NCBI GenBank assembly: GCA_965214295.1
Contig: OZ243944.1
Coordinates: 2,046,001 to 2,110,000, forward strand
Reading direction: 5' to 3'
Source: JAJDUF01 sp965214295
Lineage (GTDB): Bacteria > Chloroflexota > UBA11872 > UBA12225 > JAJDUF01
DNA length: 64,000 nucleotides
The notes beneath the pieces were generated by a model that worked only from the letters and a program-made list of their open reading frames with translations, had not been told where the DNA came from and made no database searches. Below, in pieces: positions 1-9,200 of the stretch. The position numbers and the translations under genes are program-made. Numbering within the stretch: the first letter of the stretch is position 1; each line of letters starts with the position of its first letter.

Positions 1-625
1 TCCAGTGGCCGGGCAGCTCGAAGATAGCCTCGCTCGGCTGGAGTCCCTGTGCCAGCAAATCCTGCACGGCGGCCTGCGGCTCCTGGCCGGCGGAAAACAC
101 GTCGGCCGCCTCCAGCATCACCTTCCAGGCCCCGGCGGCCAGGCACGCGCGCGCATCGTCCACCAGCGGTACGGTATGCGCCAGCTCTTCCTTCTTGCCC
201 GCTTCGCCGAGCACTCGCAAGCCGAACTCCTGCACGGCCCGCGCGATCAACGCCGTCTTGTCGTCCAGACTGATCTCGATGAGGTTGTCCGAGACCTCGA
301 TAGCCTCATAACCGGCGGCGCCGGCTTCCGTCAAAAATGTGTCCGTAGCCCCCTGCACCAACGCATACTCCAGAAACTGACCCCCGGGGAACGCCACCAC
401 CTCATGCTGCCGATAGAGGGCGATCTTTTCGCGGAGCAGGTCGGCATCGAGCAGCCGCGAGACGCCGACAGCGATCTTGGCCAGGTCAATATACTCACCG
501 GCGATCCGTAAGCGATCCGCTTGCTCCGCCAGACCCAAGCCCCAGTCAATCGTCACCATCAAGCCACGCTCGCGCGGCTTGGGGGGCCGCGCCGCAATCG
601 CCAGGCGCTCGAACCCCTTAGCCAC
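1..625 (-). CDS. Phosphosulfolactate synthase (ComA)-family protein, 3' end cut by window edge
   Basis: The reading frame starts at a GTG at 625 and runs off the left edge, giving 208 residues. The segments RPPKPRERG near the start, TIDWGLGL, EYIDLAKIAVG, FPGGQFLEYA and GYEAIEVSDN follow the TIM-barrel pattern of the ComA/YitD family. In methanogens this family adds sulfite to phosphoenolpyruvate in coenzyme M synthesis; bacterial members are often uncharacterised, so the substrate here is unknown. The start overlaps the stop of the upstream nucleotidyltransferase by 8 bases, which suggests translational coupling. An ATG 22 codons further in (MVTIDWG) is possible but would remove the conserved proline-rich segment. 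Confidence 0.72.
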   Translation of the reverse strand, partial: MAKGFERLAIAARPPKPRERGLMVTIDWGLGLAEQADRLRIAGEYIDLAKIAVGVSRLLDADLLREKIALYRQHEVVAFPGGQFLEYALVQGATDTFLTEAGAAGYEAIEVSDNLIEISLDDKTALIARAVQEFGLRVLGEAGKKEELAHTVPLVDDARACLAAGAWKVMLEAADVFSAGQEPQAAVQDLLAQGLQPSEAIFELPGHW

Positions 626-1137
626 CGGACAGAACCTCCCCATCCGCGTCCGTCGCTCCCACCCGCTCCGTGAACCGCCAGCCCCAGGCCATGCGTTGTA
701 AGTCGCCGGCGGCAAGCGCGGCATCGAAACGAGCGCGCGCCGCCGCGAACGTCCCATCGTCCGCCAGCACAATCCCATCGGCCAGCACATCCCAGGCGAG
801 CGACCGCTTGAGCCCGATCAGCTCGTCCGGGGCAAACGTCACGACTTCCGGATCAATCCCCGCACCCAGCCCACCCCAACACTCCGGTTGATAGGCGCGT
901 TCCAGCCGCTCGAACGGCCCTAACGCTGCAAATACCGGAGAAATGATGGCGAGGTCGGCGTCGCTGCTGCGTAGCGAGCTGCCGCGTGCCCGCGAGCCGA
1001 ACAGCGCCGCCGCGGCGATGGGTAGCTCGGAAGACAGCGCCTCGACATAGGCTTGTGCCCCCCCCCAGCACGGTCGTATCGTCCGCGCCGCGCCAGACCT
1101 CCGCCGGCGGCAGTGCAGACAGCGTTGGTGTGCTCAT
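618..1137 (-). CDS. MNT-type nucleotidyltransferase (antitoxin-like), frame broken at a C9 run
   Basis: An ATG at 1137 opens a frame (MSTPTLSALPPAEVW...) that runs into nine consecutive C residues on the plus strand at 1058-1066. Past that run the coding signal is in a different frame: QAYVEALSSELPIAAAALFG, then GSRARGSS, then SDADLAII, ending at a TAA at 618. The GSxARG and SDADL motifs are the nucleotide- and metal-binding signature of the minimal nucleotidyltransferase (MNT) fold. The gene overlaps the HEPN gene by ATGA and the ComA-like gene by 8 bases. As written the gene is out of frame; a one-base change in the C tract would restore roughly 173 residues. The break may be a sequencing error, a mutation or phase variation. 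Confidence 0.7.
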
Positions 1138-1544
1138 AATTCAATCTGCCCGGCGACGAACGCGAACACCGTCTCCATGTAGGCTAACAGTTCCTCGGCC
1201 AGCGCCTGATCGTAGAAGTCCTCCGGCGCACCCCCAACCCCGTTGGGATAGCGGGCATTGATGTAGTGGAGGTCGAGCCGCTTGGCCGCAGCATGTACCG
1301 CGGCCGGGATATCCACACCCGCGCCGTGCAGGACAGTGAGCAAATGAACGCTGGCGTGGGTATGCCCCCCAACGCCGCGTGCTGCGAGGAGCGCCTTCTC
1401 CGCCGCCTGCTGGGCGTGGAAAGCACAGCCTTCCAAGTACCCGGCCGCCAAGAGTGTGCGGGCCATCTCCTGGTCGCGCTGGGCGACCCGCCGCCACCAG
1501 GATACTCCCGGCCGTTCGCCGTTGGGTGGAAGCATTTGCATCAT
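1134..1544 (-). CDS. HEPN domain protein (putative toxin partner of MNT)
   Basis: A 136-residue all-helical protein. QEMARTLLAAGYLEGCAFHA, the QQAAEKALLA segment and the later LDLHYINARYPN segment match HEPN proteins that pair with MNT nucleotidyltransferases. In characterised pairs the HEPN partner is an RNA-targeting toxin and the MNT partner inactivates it by nucleotide transfer; that role is family knowledge, not shown here. The stop overlaps the MNT start (ATGA at 1134-1137), the usual order for HEPN-MNT modules. Two ATG codons in a row precede QMLPP, so the start is uncertain by one residue. Confidence 0.78.
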   Translation of the reverse strand: MMQMLPPNGERPGVSWWRRVAQRDQEMARTLLAAGYLEGCAFHAQQAAEKALLAARGVGGHTHASVHLLTVLHGAGVDIPAAVHAAAKRLDLHYINARYPNGVGGAPEDFYDQALAEELLAYMETVFAFVAGQIEL

Positions 1545-1574
1545 CGGCTTGGCTCCGGCAACTGTTTCGACCGG

Positions 1575-2951
1575 TTAGGCGATGGCCGGCACTTGCTGGG
1601 CAATCATTCTCTTTGCTTCGGTTGCGGCGGCGGCCGCTTGTCTCGCCACGACTTGACCGATTTGGATGATACTTACGTTCTGCGTCGCCTTATTGACCAG
1701 AATGCCAGTGACGAGAGCCACTAACAAAGCCATGCCCGCCGGGCCGCCGGTGACTCCCACGAGTCCAACTGTTGCCAACGTTGCTCCCGAAACGAGGCCG
1801 CCGCGCACCTGACCATCCATGAACTCGGCATACTCACCAGTCTGGTGTGCTTTCTGAAAAGCCCTGGCGAGCGCCACGACCGTTACTACCAAAAGCAACG
1901 GGTTGGCGCTGAGGGCCGAGGACACGCCCATGCTGCCAACAAATCGTGCGAAGGTCTCCGTGTCCGCGCGATTCCAATTAAAGATCAGGGCAACGGCGCC
2001 TATGGTGCTCCCGATTAGATCGGGAACGTCGTAGGTGTTTAGATCGCGAAACCAGTCATGCGGTATATGGAATTTTGATTCCAGCGCTCCGTTTATCTGG
2101 TCAAAGGTTTCCTTGTCCCAGGTCGCAAGCGGGAGTCCCCTCGGCGTGCTCACGTCTCTGAGGAGTCCCAGGATAGTTCCCCTAGCTTCCTGGATGATGG
2201 TGTCGTCGGGCAACGCCCCGCGCGCAGCATCCCAGGCCCCTCCAATTGTGTGTCCACCATCGAACAGCCGATGCCAGGAGCCACCGATACCGGTTTGTAT
2301 GAAGTTGGCGTCCATCGCTTTGTCGTAGATGGTTGGGGCACCTTTGACCAATTCTTGCACCACGTCATTTGCGGCCCCGGCGAGGTTACTCGCCAATAGT
2401 CCCTGAGTAGTCGACAGCAGTGCATTGGCGGCGGAGGTTGTGGCTTCCAAGATCGCCTTTGGGTTGGTCTTCATACCTTCCACAGCCGCCATCGCCACAT
2501 TGGGAGCCTCTTGGGCAGCGTTCTGGACGGCGCCGGTCGTCGACTGCAAGGCAGTCTTGGCGCCACTCGTTACCTTTTCCGCGGTAGCTGCCGTTAAGTC
2601 CGGCGCCTTCTGGGCAGTTTCCCGGACTGTACCGGCGGCTGAAGCAGCGGTGTCAGTCACCTTCTCTGATGCATCTTGGGCGGACCAGACGACGGAAGCT
2701 GCTACATCCGTCGCCTTCACCGATGCTTTTGAGGAGGCATCTTGAAGGGTGCCCGTGACTGACGACGCAGTGTCCGTCGCTTTCACCGCTGCCTCTTGGG
2801 AGGCATCTTGGACGGCGCCCGCGACTGACGACGCGGTGTCGGTCACTTTCTCCGATGTCTTCCGGAGCGTGTCCTGGGCCGAATCGGCGACGGAGGCGGC
2901 CGTATCCGCCACCTTATCTTTGACCCCCTTGAGGCGTTTGAGGTCAGGCAT
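1575..2951 (-). CDS. LEA/apolipoprotein-like repeat protein with C-terminal membrane domain
   Basis: A 458-residue protein that I do not recognise as a named family. Residues about 10-160 form seven or so degenerate repeats of roughly 22 residues built on the pattern VTDTASSVAGAVQDAS, rich in Ala, Thr, Ser, Asp and Lys with heptad or 11-mer spacing. They resemble LEA-type or apolipoprotein-like amphipathic helices. A central part contains WHRLFDGGHTIGGAWDAARG and TYDVPDLIGSTIGAVAL. The last 130 residues have hydrophobic, glycine-rich segments (ANPLLLVVTVVALARAF, LATVGLVGVTGGPAGMALLV) that could span a membrane. The start at 2951 (MPDLKRLKGV) was chosen over longer forms because the upstream part overlaps the next gene. 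It overlaps that gene's stop by 8 bases. Confidence 0.7.
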   Translation of the reverse strand: MPDLKRLKGVKDKVADTAASVADSAQDTLRKTSEKVTDTASSVAGAVQDASQEAAVKATDTASSVTGTLQDASSKASVKATDVAASVVWSAQDASEKVTDTAASAAGTVRETAQKAPDLTAATAEKVTSGAKTALQSTTGAVQNAAQEAPNVAMAAVEGMKTNPKAILEATTSAANALLSTTQGLLASNLAGAANDVVQELVKGAPTIYDKAMDANFIQTGIGGSWHRLFDGGHTIGGAWDAARGALPDDTIIQEARGTILGLLRDVSTPRGLPLATWDKETFDQINGALESKFHIPHDWFRDLNTYDVPDLIGSTIGAVALIFNWNRADTETFARFVGSMGVSSALSANPLLLVVTVVALARAFQKAHQTGEYAEFMDGQVRGGLVSGATLATVGLVGVTGGPAGMALLVALVTGILVNKATQNVSIIQIGQVVARQAAAAATEAKRMIAQQVPAIA

Positions 2952-3999
2952 CTTGTGCCTCCTCCTCGAAGTAGCGGGCGATCTCGTCGCGGTCAATGAT
3001 CGGCAAGGGCCGGCTCGCCCCCTCACGCGAGCGCAGCCGTAGCCCGTCCGTCGCGGCGGCGATGCTCCCGAGGCGGAACACGGGCACACCGGCATCGTGC
3101 CAGGCCGCTGCCACCCGGTCGGCGTGGGCCGGCGCAACGGCAGCGAGCAATGCCCCGGAAGCGAGCAAGCCGAGCGGATCGAGCGCCAGCGCCACACAGA
3201 TGGTTCGACATTCCGGCAGCACCGCCGCCGCCAATGCCTCCTCCTGCACTTCCAACCCCGCGCCGGCCGCTGCCGCCAGTTCGGCGAGGCCGGTCAACAG
3301 GCCGCCCTCGGTGGGATCGTGGAGCGCGTGGACGTGCTGTCCGGCGGCGTCGAGTGCCAGTTCGGCGGCCACGACGACGCTGATGCCCGGCTCGGTCAGA
3401 AACGCCCTCGCGCTGCGCTGGACGGCAGCGGACACGCCGCGGGCGGCGAGCGCCGCGCCGGCCTCGTGCGCGAGCACCGCGCAGCCCTCAATCGCCACAC
3501 CGCCCGCGAGCAGGATCGTATCGCCCGGCCGGGCACCGCCGGGTTGCACCAGGCGCTCGCGGGTGACTTCCCCTAGCAGACAGGCCGACACAATGGGCCG
3601 GTCCAGCCCGCCGGTGATCTCGGTATGTCCACCGACCAGGGTAATGCCGAGCGCGGCGCAGGTCGTGCCGAGGTCGTCAAACAGCCCCCGCACGTCGGCT
3701 TCCTCCCACTGCTCCGGCAAGAGCGCCGTCGCCAGCAGCCAGCGCGGCGTCGCGCCCAGGCACGCCAGATCGTTGGCGTTGACGTGGACGGTGTACCAGC
3801 CGATGCGGTCGGTGGCGAACGTGATCGGGTCGCTCTTAGCCACGAGCAATCGCCCGTCGCCGGCCGCACCCAACACGTCTATAACTGCGGCATCGGCCCC
3901 AACCCCCGGGCCGACGACGACGCGCGGATCATCCTGCGGCAGATTTGCCAGCAGCGAGGCCAGGAACGCAGGCGGGAGCTTGCCGAGACGCATCAGCAC
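2944..3999 (-). CDS. AIR synthase-related protein (HypE/PurM-like fold)
   Basis: The 351-residue protein has the two-domain PurM/HypE organisation. An N-terminal ATP-binding-type half contains GVGADAAVID and NANDLACLGATPRWLLATAL followed by GGHTEIT; a C-terminal half contains LHDPTEGGLLTGLAELA. HypE proteins dehydrate a carbamoyl group for the NiFe-hydrogenase cyanide ligand and end in a PRxC motif. Here the C-terminus is EEEAQDA with no cysteine, and no hydrogenase genes are nearby, so it is a stand-alone AIR-synthase-like protein of unknown substrate. An internal ATG three codons downstream is an equally good start. It precedes and overlaps the LEA-like gene. Confidence 0.8.
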   Translation of the reverse strand: MLMRLGKLPPAFLASLLANLPQDDPRVVVGPGVGADAAVIDVLGAAGDGRLLVAKSDPITFATDRIGWYTVHVNANDLACLGATPRWLLATALLPEQWEEADVRGLFDDLGTTCAALGITLVGGHTEITGGLDRPIVSACLLGEVTRERLVQPGGARPGDTILLAGGVAIEGCAVLAHEAGAALAARGVSAAVQRSARAFLTEPGISVVVAAELALDAAGQHVHALHDPTEGGLLTGLAELAAAAGAGLEVQEEALAAAVLPECRTICVALALDPLGLLASGALLAAVAPAHADRVAAAWHDAGVPVFRLGSIAAATDGLRLRSREGASRPLPIIDRDEIARYFEEEAQDA

Positions 4000-4094
4000 C
4001 GTTCTAGCAGGCTTCCACGCCCCTGTCGAGGGTGTCCTAGCCTGGCTACGGTCGAGGGTTGCGCCGCGCCTGCCGTCCCGCGCATTATGACGCT

Positions 4095-4859
4095 ATGCCG
4101 GCAACCTCCTCTTCTGTCAGATGGCCGCGGCTCGGGTGGCGACCGGCTCGCGAAACCGCGCGGCGAGAGCTGCTCGACGATGCGCCGGCCGGTTCAGCAT
4201 TGGCCGGCAATCTCGCGGACTTGCGCCGCGCCAACCACTGGTTCGGCGGCCGGTCGCTCGTCCGCCACTACTTGCGGCCGCGCCTCCGCGCGCTCCCGCG
4301 GAAGCGCCGCGTCACGCTCCTCGATATCGGCACCGGCGGCGCCGACCTCCCGGCCGCCTTCCTCACCTGGGCTGCCGAAACCGGGCATCAAGGCTGGGCT
4401 GTCGGCGTAGACCCCAGTGCGGGCGTCATCGAGACGACGGCAGCCTGGATTGATATAAGCGACCGTGTACCACCATCGCTCGTCCTCGCCCAAAGCGATG
4501 GCCGCGCACTGCCGTTTGCCGCGCAGTCATTCGACTTCGTGCTCTGTGCGCTGACGGCTCACCATCTCGACGCGCCCGGAGTGGTGGCGCTGCTGCGCGA
4601 AATGGGGCGCGTGGCGCGCTGCGCCGTCGTAGTCACCGACTTGGAGCGTTCGTGGCCGGCGCTGGCAGGCGTGTGGCTCGCCGCCCACGTCGCTATCCGC
4701 AGCCGCCTGACCCGGCACGATGGGCCGCTGTCGGTCCGGCGTGCCTATACCGTGGCCGAGCTATCGGCGCTGGCGCAGCAAGCGGGGCTGGCCGGCGCCG
4801 TCGTCCGCGCGCACACCCCCTTTCGCCTCGCCCTCAGTTGGGATCGTCCGAGATCGTAG
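4095..4859 (+). CDS. Class I SAM-dependent methyltransferase
   Basis: A 254-residue protein with a classic Rossmann methyltransferase core: motif I is LLDIGTGGADLP (about residue 73), followed by VGVDPS, an acidic DGRALPF segment and FDFVLCALTAHHLD (motif IV region). It lies 11 bases upstream of the geranylgeranyl-reductase-like flavoprotein on the same strand, so the two are probably one operon. Such a pair is often seen next to prenyl-lipid or polyketide pathway genes, but no synthase is present here and the substrate is unknown. The start at 4095 is preferred over an earlier in-frame ATG because the extra residues look non-coding. Confidence 0.82.
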   Translation: MPATSSSVRWPRLGWRPARETARRELLDDAPAGSALAGNLADLRRANHWFGGRSLVRHYLRPRLRALPRKRRVTLLDIGTGGADLPAAFLTWAAETGHQGWAVGVDPSAGVIETTAAWIDISDRVPPSLVLAQSDGRALPFAAQSFDFVLCALTAHHLDAPGVVALLREMGRVARCAVVVTDLERSWPALAGVWLAAHVAIRSRLTRHDGPLSVRRAYTVAELSALAQQAGLAGAVVRAHTPFRLALSWDRPRS

Positions 4860-4870
4860 AGCGCCGGACT

Positions 4871-6082
4871 ATGAGCCGGGAGAAGGTGTGGGACGTCGTG
4901 GTGGTTGGCGGGGGGCCGGCCGGCGCAGCGACGGCTGCGTTGCTGGCGGCGCGCCGCTGGCGCGTGCTGGTGATTGACAAAGCGCGGTTTCCGCGGGACA
5001 AGCCGTGCGCCGAATTCGCCAGCCCGGGAGTAGAAATCGTGCTGCGCCGCATGGGCGCGTGGGCGGCCGTGCAGGCGCTCCGGCCACGCCGCTTACGCGG
5101 AATGCAGATCATCGGGCCATCCGGCGAGCGCTTTGCCGGCACGTATCCCCGCGGGCGGGCACTGGCACTCCCCCGGCCACAGCTCGATCAGGCCCTACTC
5201 GACGTCGCGCGACAGCGTGGGGCAACCGTTTGGGAAGGCACCCGTGTTCACGACCTGCTGCGGGAGGGGCAGCGGGTGAGCGGGGTCATCGCAGCGACCG
5301 GGAATAGCCCGGCCCGGCACGTCGCGACGCGGCTGGTCATTGGTGCCGATGGGCTGCACTCCACGGTCGCTCGGCGCACCGACGCGCTCAGGCCCGGTTG
5401 GTGGCCGCACCGGACCGGGCTGGTGACACATTGCGAGCACATTGACGGCCTGGGAGCACTGGCGAGCTACGGTGAGATGCACGTGCGGCCCGGCGCCTAC
5501 GTCGGGCTGGCACCGCTGCCCGGTGGCCGTGTAAACGTCGCGCTGGTCCTCCCCAGCCGTGCGGTACGACGACGGGGCAAAGACGTTGAGACCCTATTCT
5601 GGCACGAGCTGGCGCAATTCCCCACGTTGGCCGGTCGCCTGGCTCGCGCACAACGCACCAAGCCCCTGCTCGGTACCGGCCCGCTGCGCCGCCATGTACC
5701 CGTAGCAGCCGGGCCAGGCTACCTACTCGTCGGCGACGCGGCCGGGTTCCTCGACCCGTTCACCGGGGAAGGGATTTACCGGGCGCTGCGCGGGGCCGAG
5801 CTTGCCGCCACGGCGGCGGATACCGCGTTGCGTACCCCGGCCGCCACCGCCGCCGCGCTCGCCGCCTACCGTCGAGCACGGCAACGGGCGTTCCGCCCCA
5901 AAGAGGCGCTCTGTCTGCTGGTGCAAGCGTTCGTCGCCTACCCACCCTTGCTGGAGTATGCGCTCCGCCGCTTGCGCCGCCGGCCCTGGTTGGGGCAGAC
6001 GCTCTTTGGCGCCCTCGGCGATACCCACTCACCCTGGACCGCCCTGGCACCGACCACCCTCGCCGCCCTGCTACGACCGTAG
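4871..6082 (+). CDS. FAD-dependent oxidoreductase, geranylgeranyl reductase family
   Basis: A 403-residue flavoprotein. The N-terminal dinucleotide-binding motif is VVVGGGPAGAATAALLA, followed by the PCAEFASPGV segment that in this family replaces the PCGGG substrate loop. The middle FAD motif is VIGADGLHSTVAR and the late motif is LVGDAAGFLDPFTGEGIYRA. These are the diagnostic sites of geranylgeranyl reductase and related halogenase-like flavoproteins. The family reduces isoprenoid chains or oxidises aromatic products. Together with the upstream methyltransferase this suggests tailoring of a lipid or quinone. Start at ATG 4871 keeps the GxGxxG motif 13 residues from the N-terminus as expected. 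Confidence 0.85.
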   Translation: MSREKVWDVVVVGGGPAGAATAALLAARRWRVLVIDKARFPRDKPCAEFASPGVEIVLRRMGAWAAVQALRPRRLRGMQIIGPSGERFAGTYPRGRALALPRPQLDQALLDVARQRGATVWEGTRVHDLLREGQRVSGVIAATGNSPARHVATRLVIGADGLHSTVARRTDALRPGWWPHRTGLVTHCEHIDGLGALASYGEMHVRPGAYVGLAPLPGGRVNVALVLPSRAVRRRGKDVETLFWHELAQFPTLAGRLARAQRTKPLLGTGPLRRHVPVAAGPGYLLVGDAAGFLDPFTGEGIYRALRGAELAATAADTALRTPAATAAALAAYRRARQRAFRPKEALCLLVQAFVAYPPLLEYALRRLRRRPWLGQTLFGALGDTHSPWTALAPTTLAALLRP

Positions 6083-6119
6083 AACCAGGGAGGAAGACAC
6101 CCCTCACCTCTGCCCTCTT

Positions 6120-6169
6120 CCTGACAAAGGTAGGCACCCCGGAAAAACAGGCGCCCTACCCTTGTCAGG
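6120..6169. terminator. Bidirectional terminator-like hairpin between convergent genes
   Basis: An imperfect inverted repeat with arms at 6120-6138 and 6151-6169 lies between the oxidoreductase end (6082) and the polymerase end (6281), which converge. Both arms begin and end with CCTGACAA / TTGTCAGG. The 12-base loop contains an A-run. Placement supports transcription termination in both directions; there is no long T-tail, so the call is moderate. The surrounding 6083-6280 stretch otherwise holds only CT-rich repeat sequence. Confidence 0.45.
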
Positions 6170-6280
6170 CTCCACCCCCTCTCCACAAGTGGAGCCGGGG
6201 AGACCGCCGGAGGCCGGTGAGGGCGCGGCGAAAGGGGGCTGTCAGGCTCCACTCGAGGACTTTGACCCGCTCTACGCTGA

Positions 6281-9200
6281 TTAACGTGGTGGCAGTCCCA
6301 CGAAGACCCGGCTGTTGATGTCGGTCAGCGGATCGGTCTCCCCGGTCGCGGCTGCATGGGCAAAGACCGGCCCTGGCCACCTCGCGCGCATCGCCCGCGC
6401 CAGTACCGTAGAGCCTGGTGAATCTTTGTAAGTCTCGCGCAAGTGATCCTGACTACCCGTGTACAGTTGTACCCAATCCCAGCTGCTCGCTACTCTCCCA
6501 ATCTTTTCGAGTTGCTCGACGGCGAGATCGTATCCCTCTGCCGGTGTCAGTCCCTCCGCAAGCCCACGACGGATTGCCGTTGTCTGGCCGTTGACCGCAG
6601 CCACGCTGCCGGGGGAGCCGACGAGCCGTCCCAGCTGCTCGATGCTGCCCCGCGCACCGCTCTTGACGGCCAACAACTGCGGGCCGAGGTTGTCGTCTGC
6701 GTAATCCTGGCTGCCAGCCAGACGTTCTTGCAGGGCCTCGGCGTAGCGATCCCATGCCGCGCTGGCGCCATCCGTAGGGAGCGGTGGACGCGCGATGCTG
6801 GCACCGATGAAGGGATTGATCGAGGCGCCGGAGGCGCCCGCGGCCGCAAACCCGCGCCGCATCAGGCGGTCGAGTGCCTCAAGGGTCCGAGCCACGCCGC
6901 GCTGTTCCAGCATCGTCTGCATGGCCGTCAGCAACGCCTCGCGCGTCACGATGCCTTCAGGCACCACAACGTCCGCTCTGGCCAGTAGGGAGATTTCGTC
7001 TCGCCCCTCCGCTGAACGGCTGCGGTCGGCAAGACCCCACAGCGCCGCCTGCGTAGGCAACAGCGCCTCGAGCACCCCTGGATCACGCGCCAGATGAGCG
7101 GCCACCGATAGCCGCTCCCCTGCTTCACGTTGGGCCGCCGCCGTGATTGGCAGGAACACCGCGGCGATATCGCCGTCAAAATCCGCGTTGAGCAGCGGAC
7201 AGGTGAGAGGATGCAGGCGAATCACCGGGTCCGGGATCCGTACCGGGTGGAACGCGAGCAGACAAGTGGGCGTCAAGGTAGGCGCTCGGTTGATGATGAC
7301 CCAGGATCGCTTCATAAGGGCATCGAGCACCTTGGCCGCGCGCGCCGAGCGGGCGCGCACGTCGGCGCCGTTCCCCAGTTCGCGGACTACCAGGGGGCCG
7401 AACAGCGTCCATGCGATCTCAGCGGGTAGACCGACTTGGTCCAGACGGAGATCAGCTCCCGGTGCGATGACGGCACGGCCGCTGAACAGGGCGCGGCTAT
7501 TGATCCGGAGGTGCCGGTCGGTGAGCAGGTCATCGAAGTAGCTGGCAACCTGGCTCGCAAGTTGCGCCACGGCCCGATCCGTGAGATGTTCCGGTACGCC
7601 ATCGGCCACGAACCGAGCGACGCGGCCGTTGGTTTCGACTAGCGTCCGATAGCTCGGCAGGGCGCCAACTGCGGACAGCGCTCGCTCCGGCCACCACGGA
7701 TGCGGAACCGGCTGGGCCAGAGTCAGCACCTCGCCCTCGGGCTGGGTCCAGGCAAAGCGCAGACGGCCAGCCCGAGCTTCCACGCGGATGCCCGCGGCAG
7801 CTAGTCGCCGGGCAAGCTGCGTGAACAGCGGGCTGGGTGGACCGGACTGTGGGACGTCTCCAGCCATGACGCGGGTGGCCAGCGACGCAGCATCGTCCCG
7901 CACCGCCGACCGGGTGTTGTAGCATTCGGCAATGTTCTCGAAAGCGCCGGCATCGCGGTAGGCCCAGTACTCCATCTCGCCCTGCCGCTGCGGCCGTGGG
8001 GGCGAGCCTCTGCGTATCGGCGCCGGTTGACCGCTGCTCTGATCCTCCGCACCATCTGCCACTGCGGAGAGTTTGCCTGCGGCGAGGTGGATGAGCCGGC
8101 CCCAATAGACCCAGCCGACCGTGCTCGGACGAGCCAACGGTGGTCCGCCCTCGCCGCGCGTCAGGGTCTCCATCCCGGAGGATGGGAGGCCCGCCGCAGT
8201 CAGCCGGTCGAGCAGCTCTCGCTCGCTGGGTGCCTGATAGGGTGGGACGACGACCGGAGCGCCGGCTGCGCGGGCAACGCGACTCAACAGCGCTTCGCGG
8301 ATATCGCCAAACTCCAACGTGGTGTGGCTGCGGAGGAAGCTGTAGACCAGCTCGACGGGGGTGCCGTCAGCGAGGTGCGGCATGTCATCGTCTGGGAGAA
8401 TGCGCGCGACGACGCCCTTCGTGCCGTGCCGATTGCTCAACTTGTCCCCCGGCTCCACCGGATCGGGATATTCGAGCCGGCGGGCAGCGGACTCACTGAG
8501 CGCAATGCCGTAGGCGTGGGTATCCGGCCCCCACGAGACATAGGCCGTAAGGAGATTACGCCCCAGCCACGCCGCGCGCTCCGCCGGCTCGTTCCCCGTC
8601 TGCACCAGAGCCGGTTCCGGGTCAGGCGGCGGAATCCATTGGCGCAGCATGTTACTGCCCATCAGCAGCCGGCTCGGATCGTTGTGCTCCAGAAAGGGGA
8701 TGAGCGCGGCCACCGTGCTCAGACCGGCTTCCGGCTGGTCGTCTACCACGACCAGCCGGCCATTGCGGACCGCTGCGCCCCTAGCGATGGTACGGAGGCG
8801 GTAGATGTTCGGGCCTTCCGGCATCATAAATGGACAGGTACGGCCCGCATCGCCAGGGGCAAAGACGTGCTCGTGCTGCGGAATGGCGAGGCGATGCAGA
8901 GCTGCCCAACGCTCTAGCCAGTTCACCTCGTCGAACGGCGGTGTCGGCGGCACATACGGCCACGAGCGCAGGAACTCGGTTACCCAACTGTCGAGTGGGA
9001 ACCAGGTCGCCAGCAGCGCTTCATCCCACGCGAGATCATCCGGAGCCTGCCCCAACCGCGCCGCAATGAAGTCGAAGAGTTGCTCGCCGACACACTTGAT
9101 GCGGGCCGTAGCGAGGTCCCGGTCCGTCGCCACCGGCATGACCACCCGACGGGTGCCGTCAATCGGAATCACTCCTTGGGCATTCGGCCCGGAAATGTCC

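Noticed and set aside
5..511. 168-codon plus-strand frame at the left edge
   Set aside because: The opposite strand encodes a ComA-family protein with conserved blocks over the same bases; the plus-strand translation has none.
2944..3999. HypE hydrogenase maturation protein
   Set aside because: The fold matches, but the C-terminal PRxC carbamoylation motif and any neighbouring hyp or hydrogenase genes are absent.
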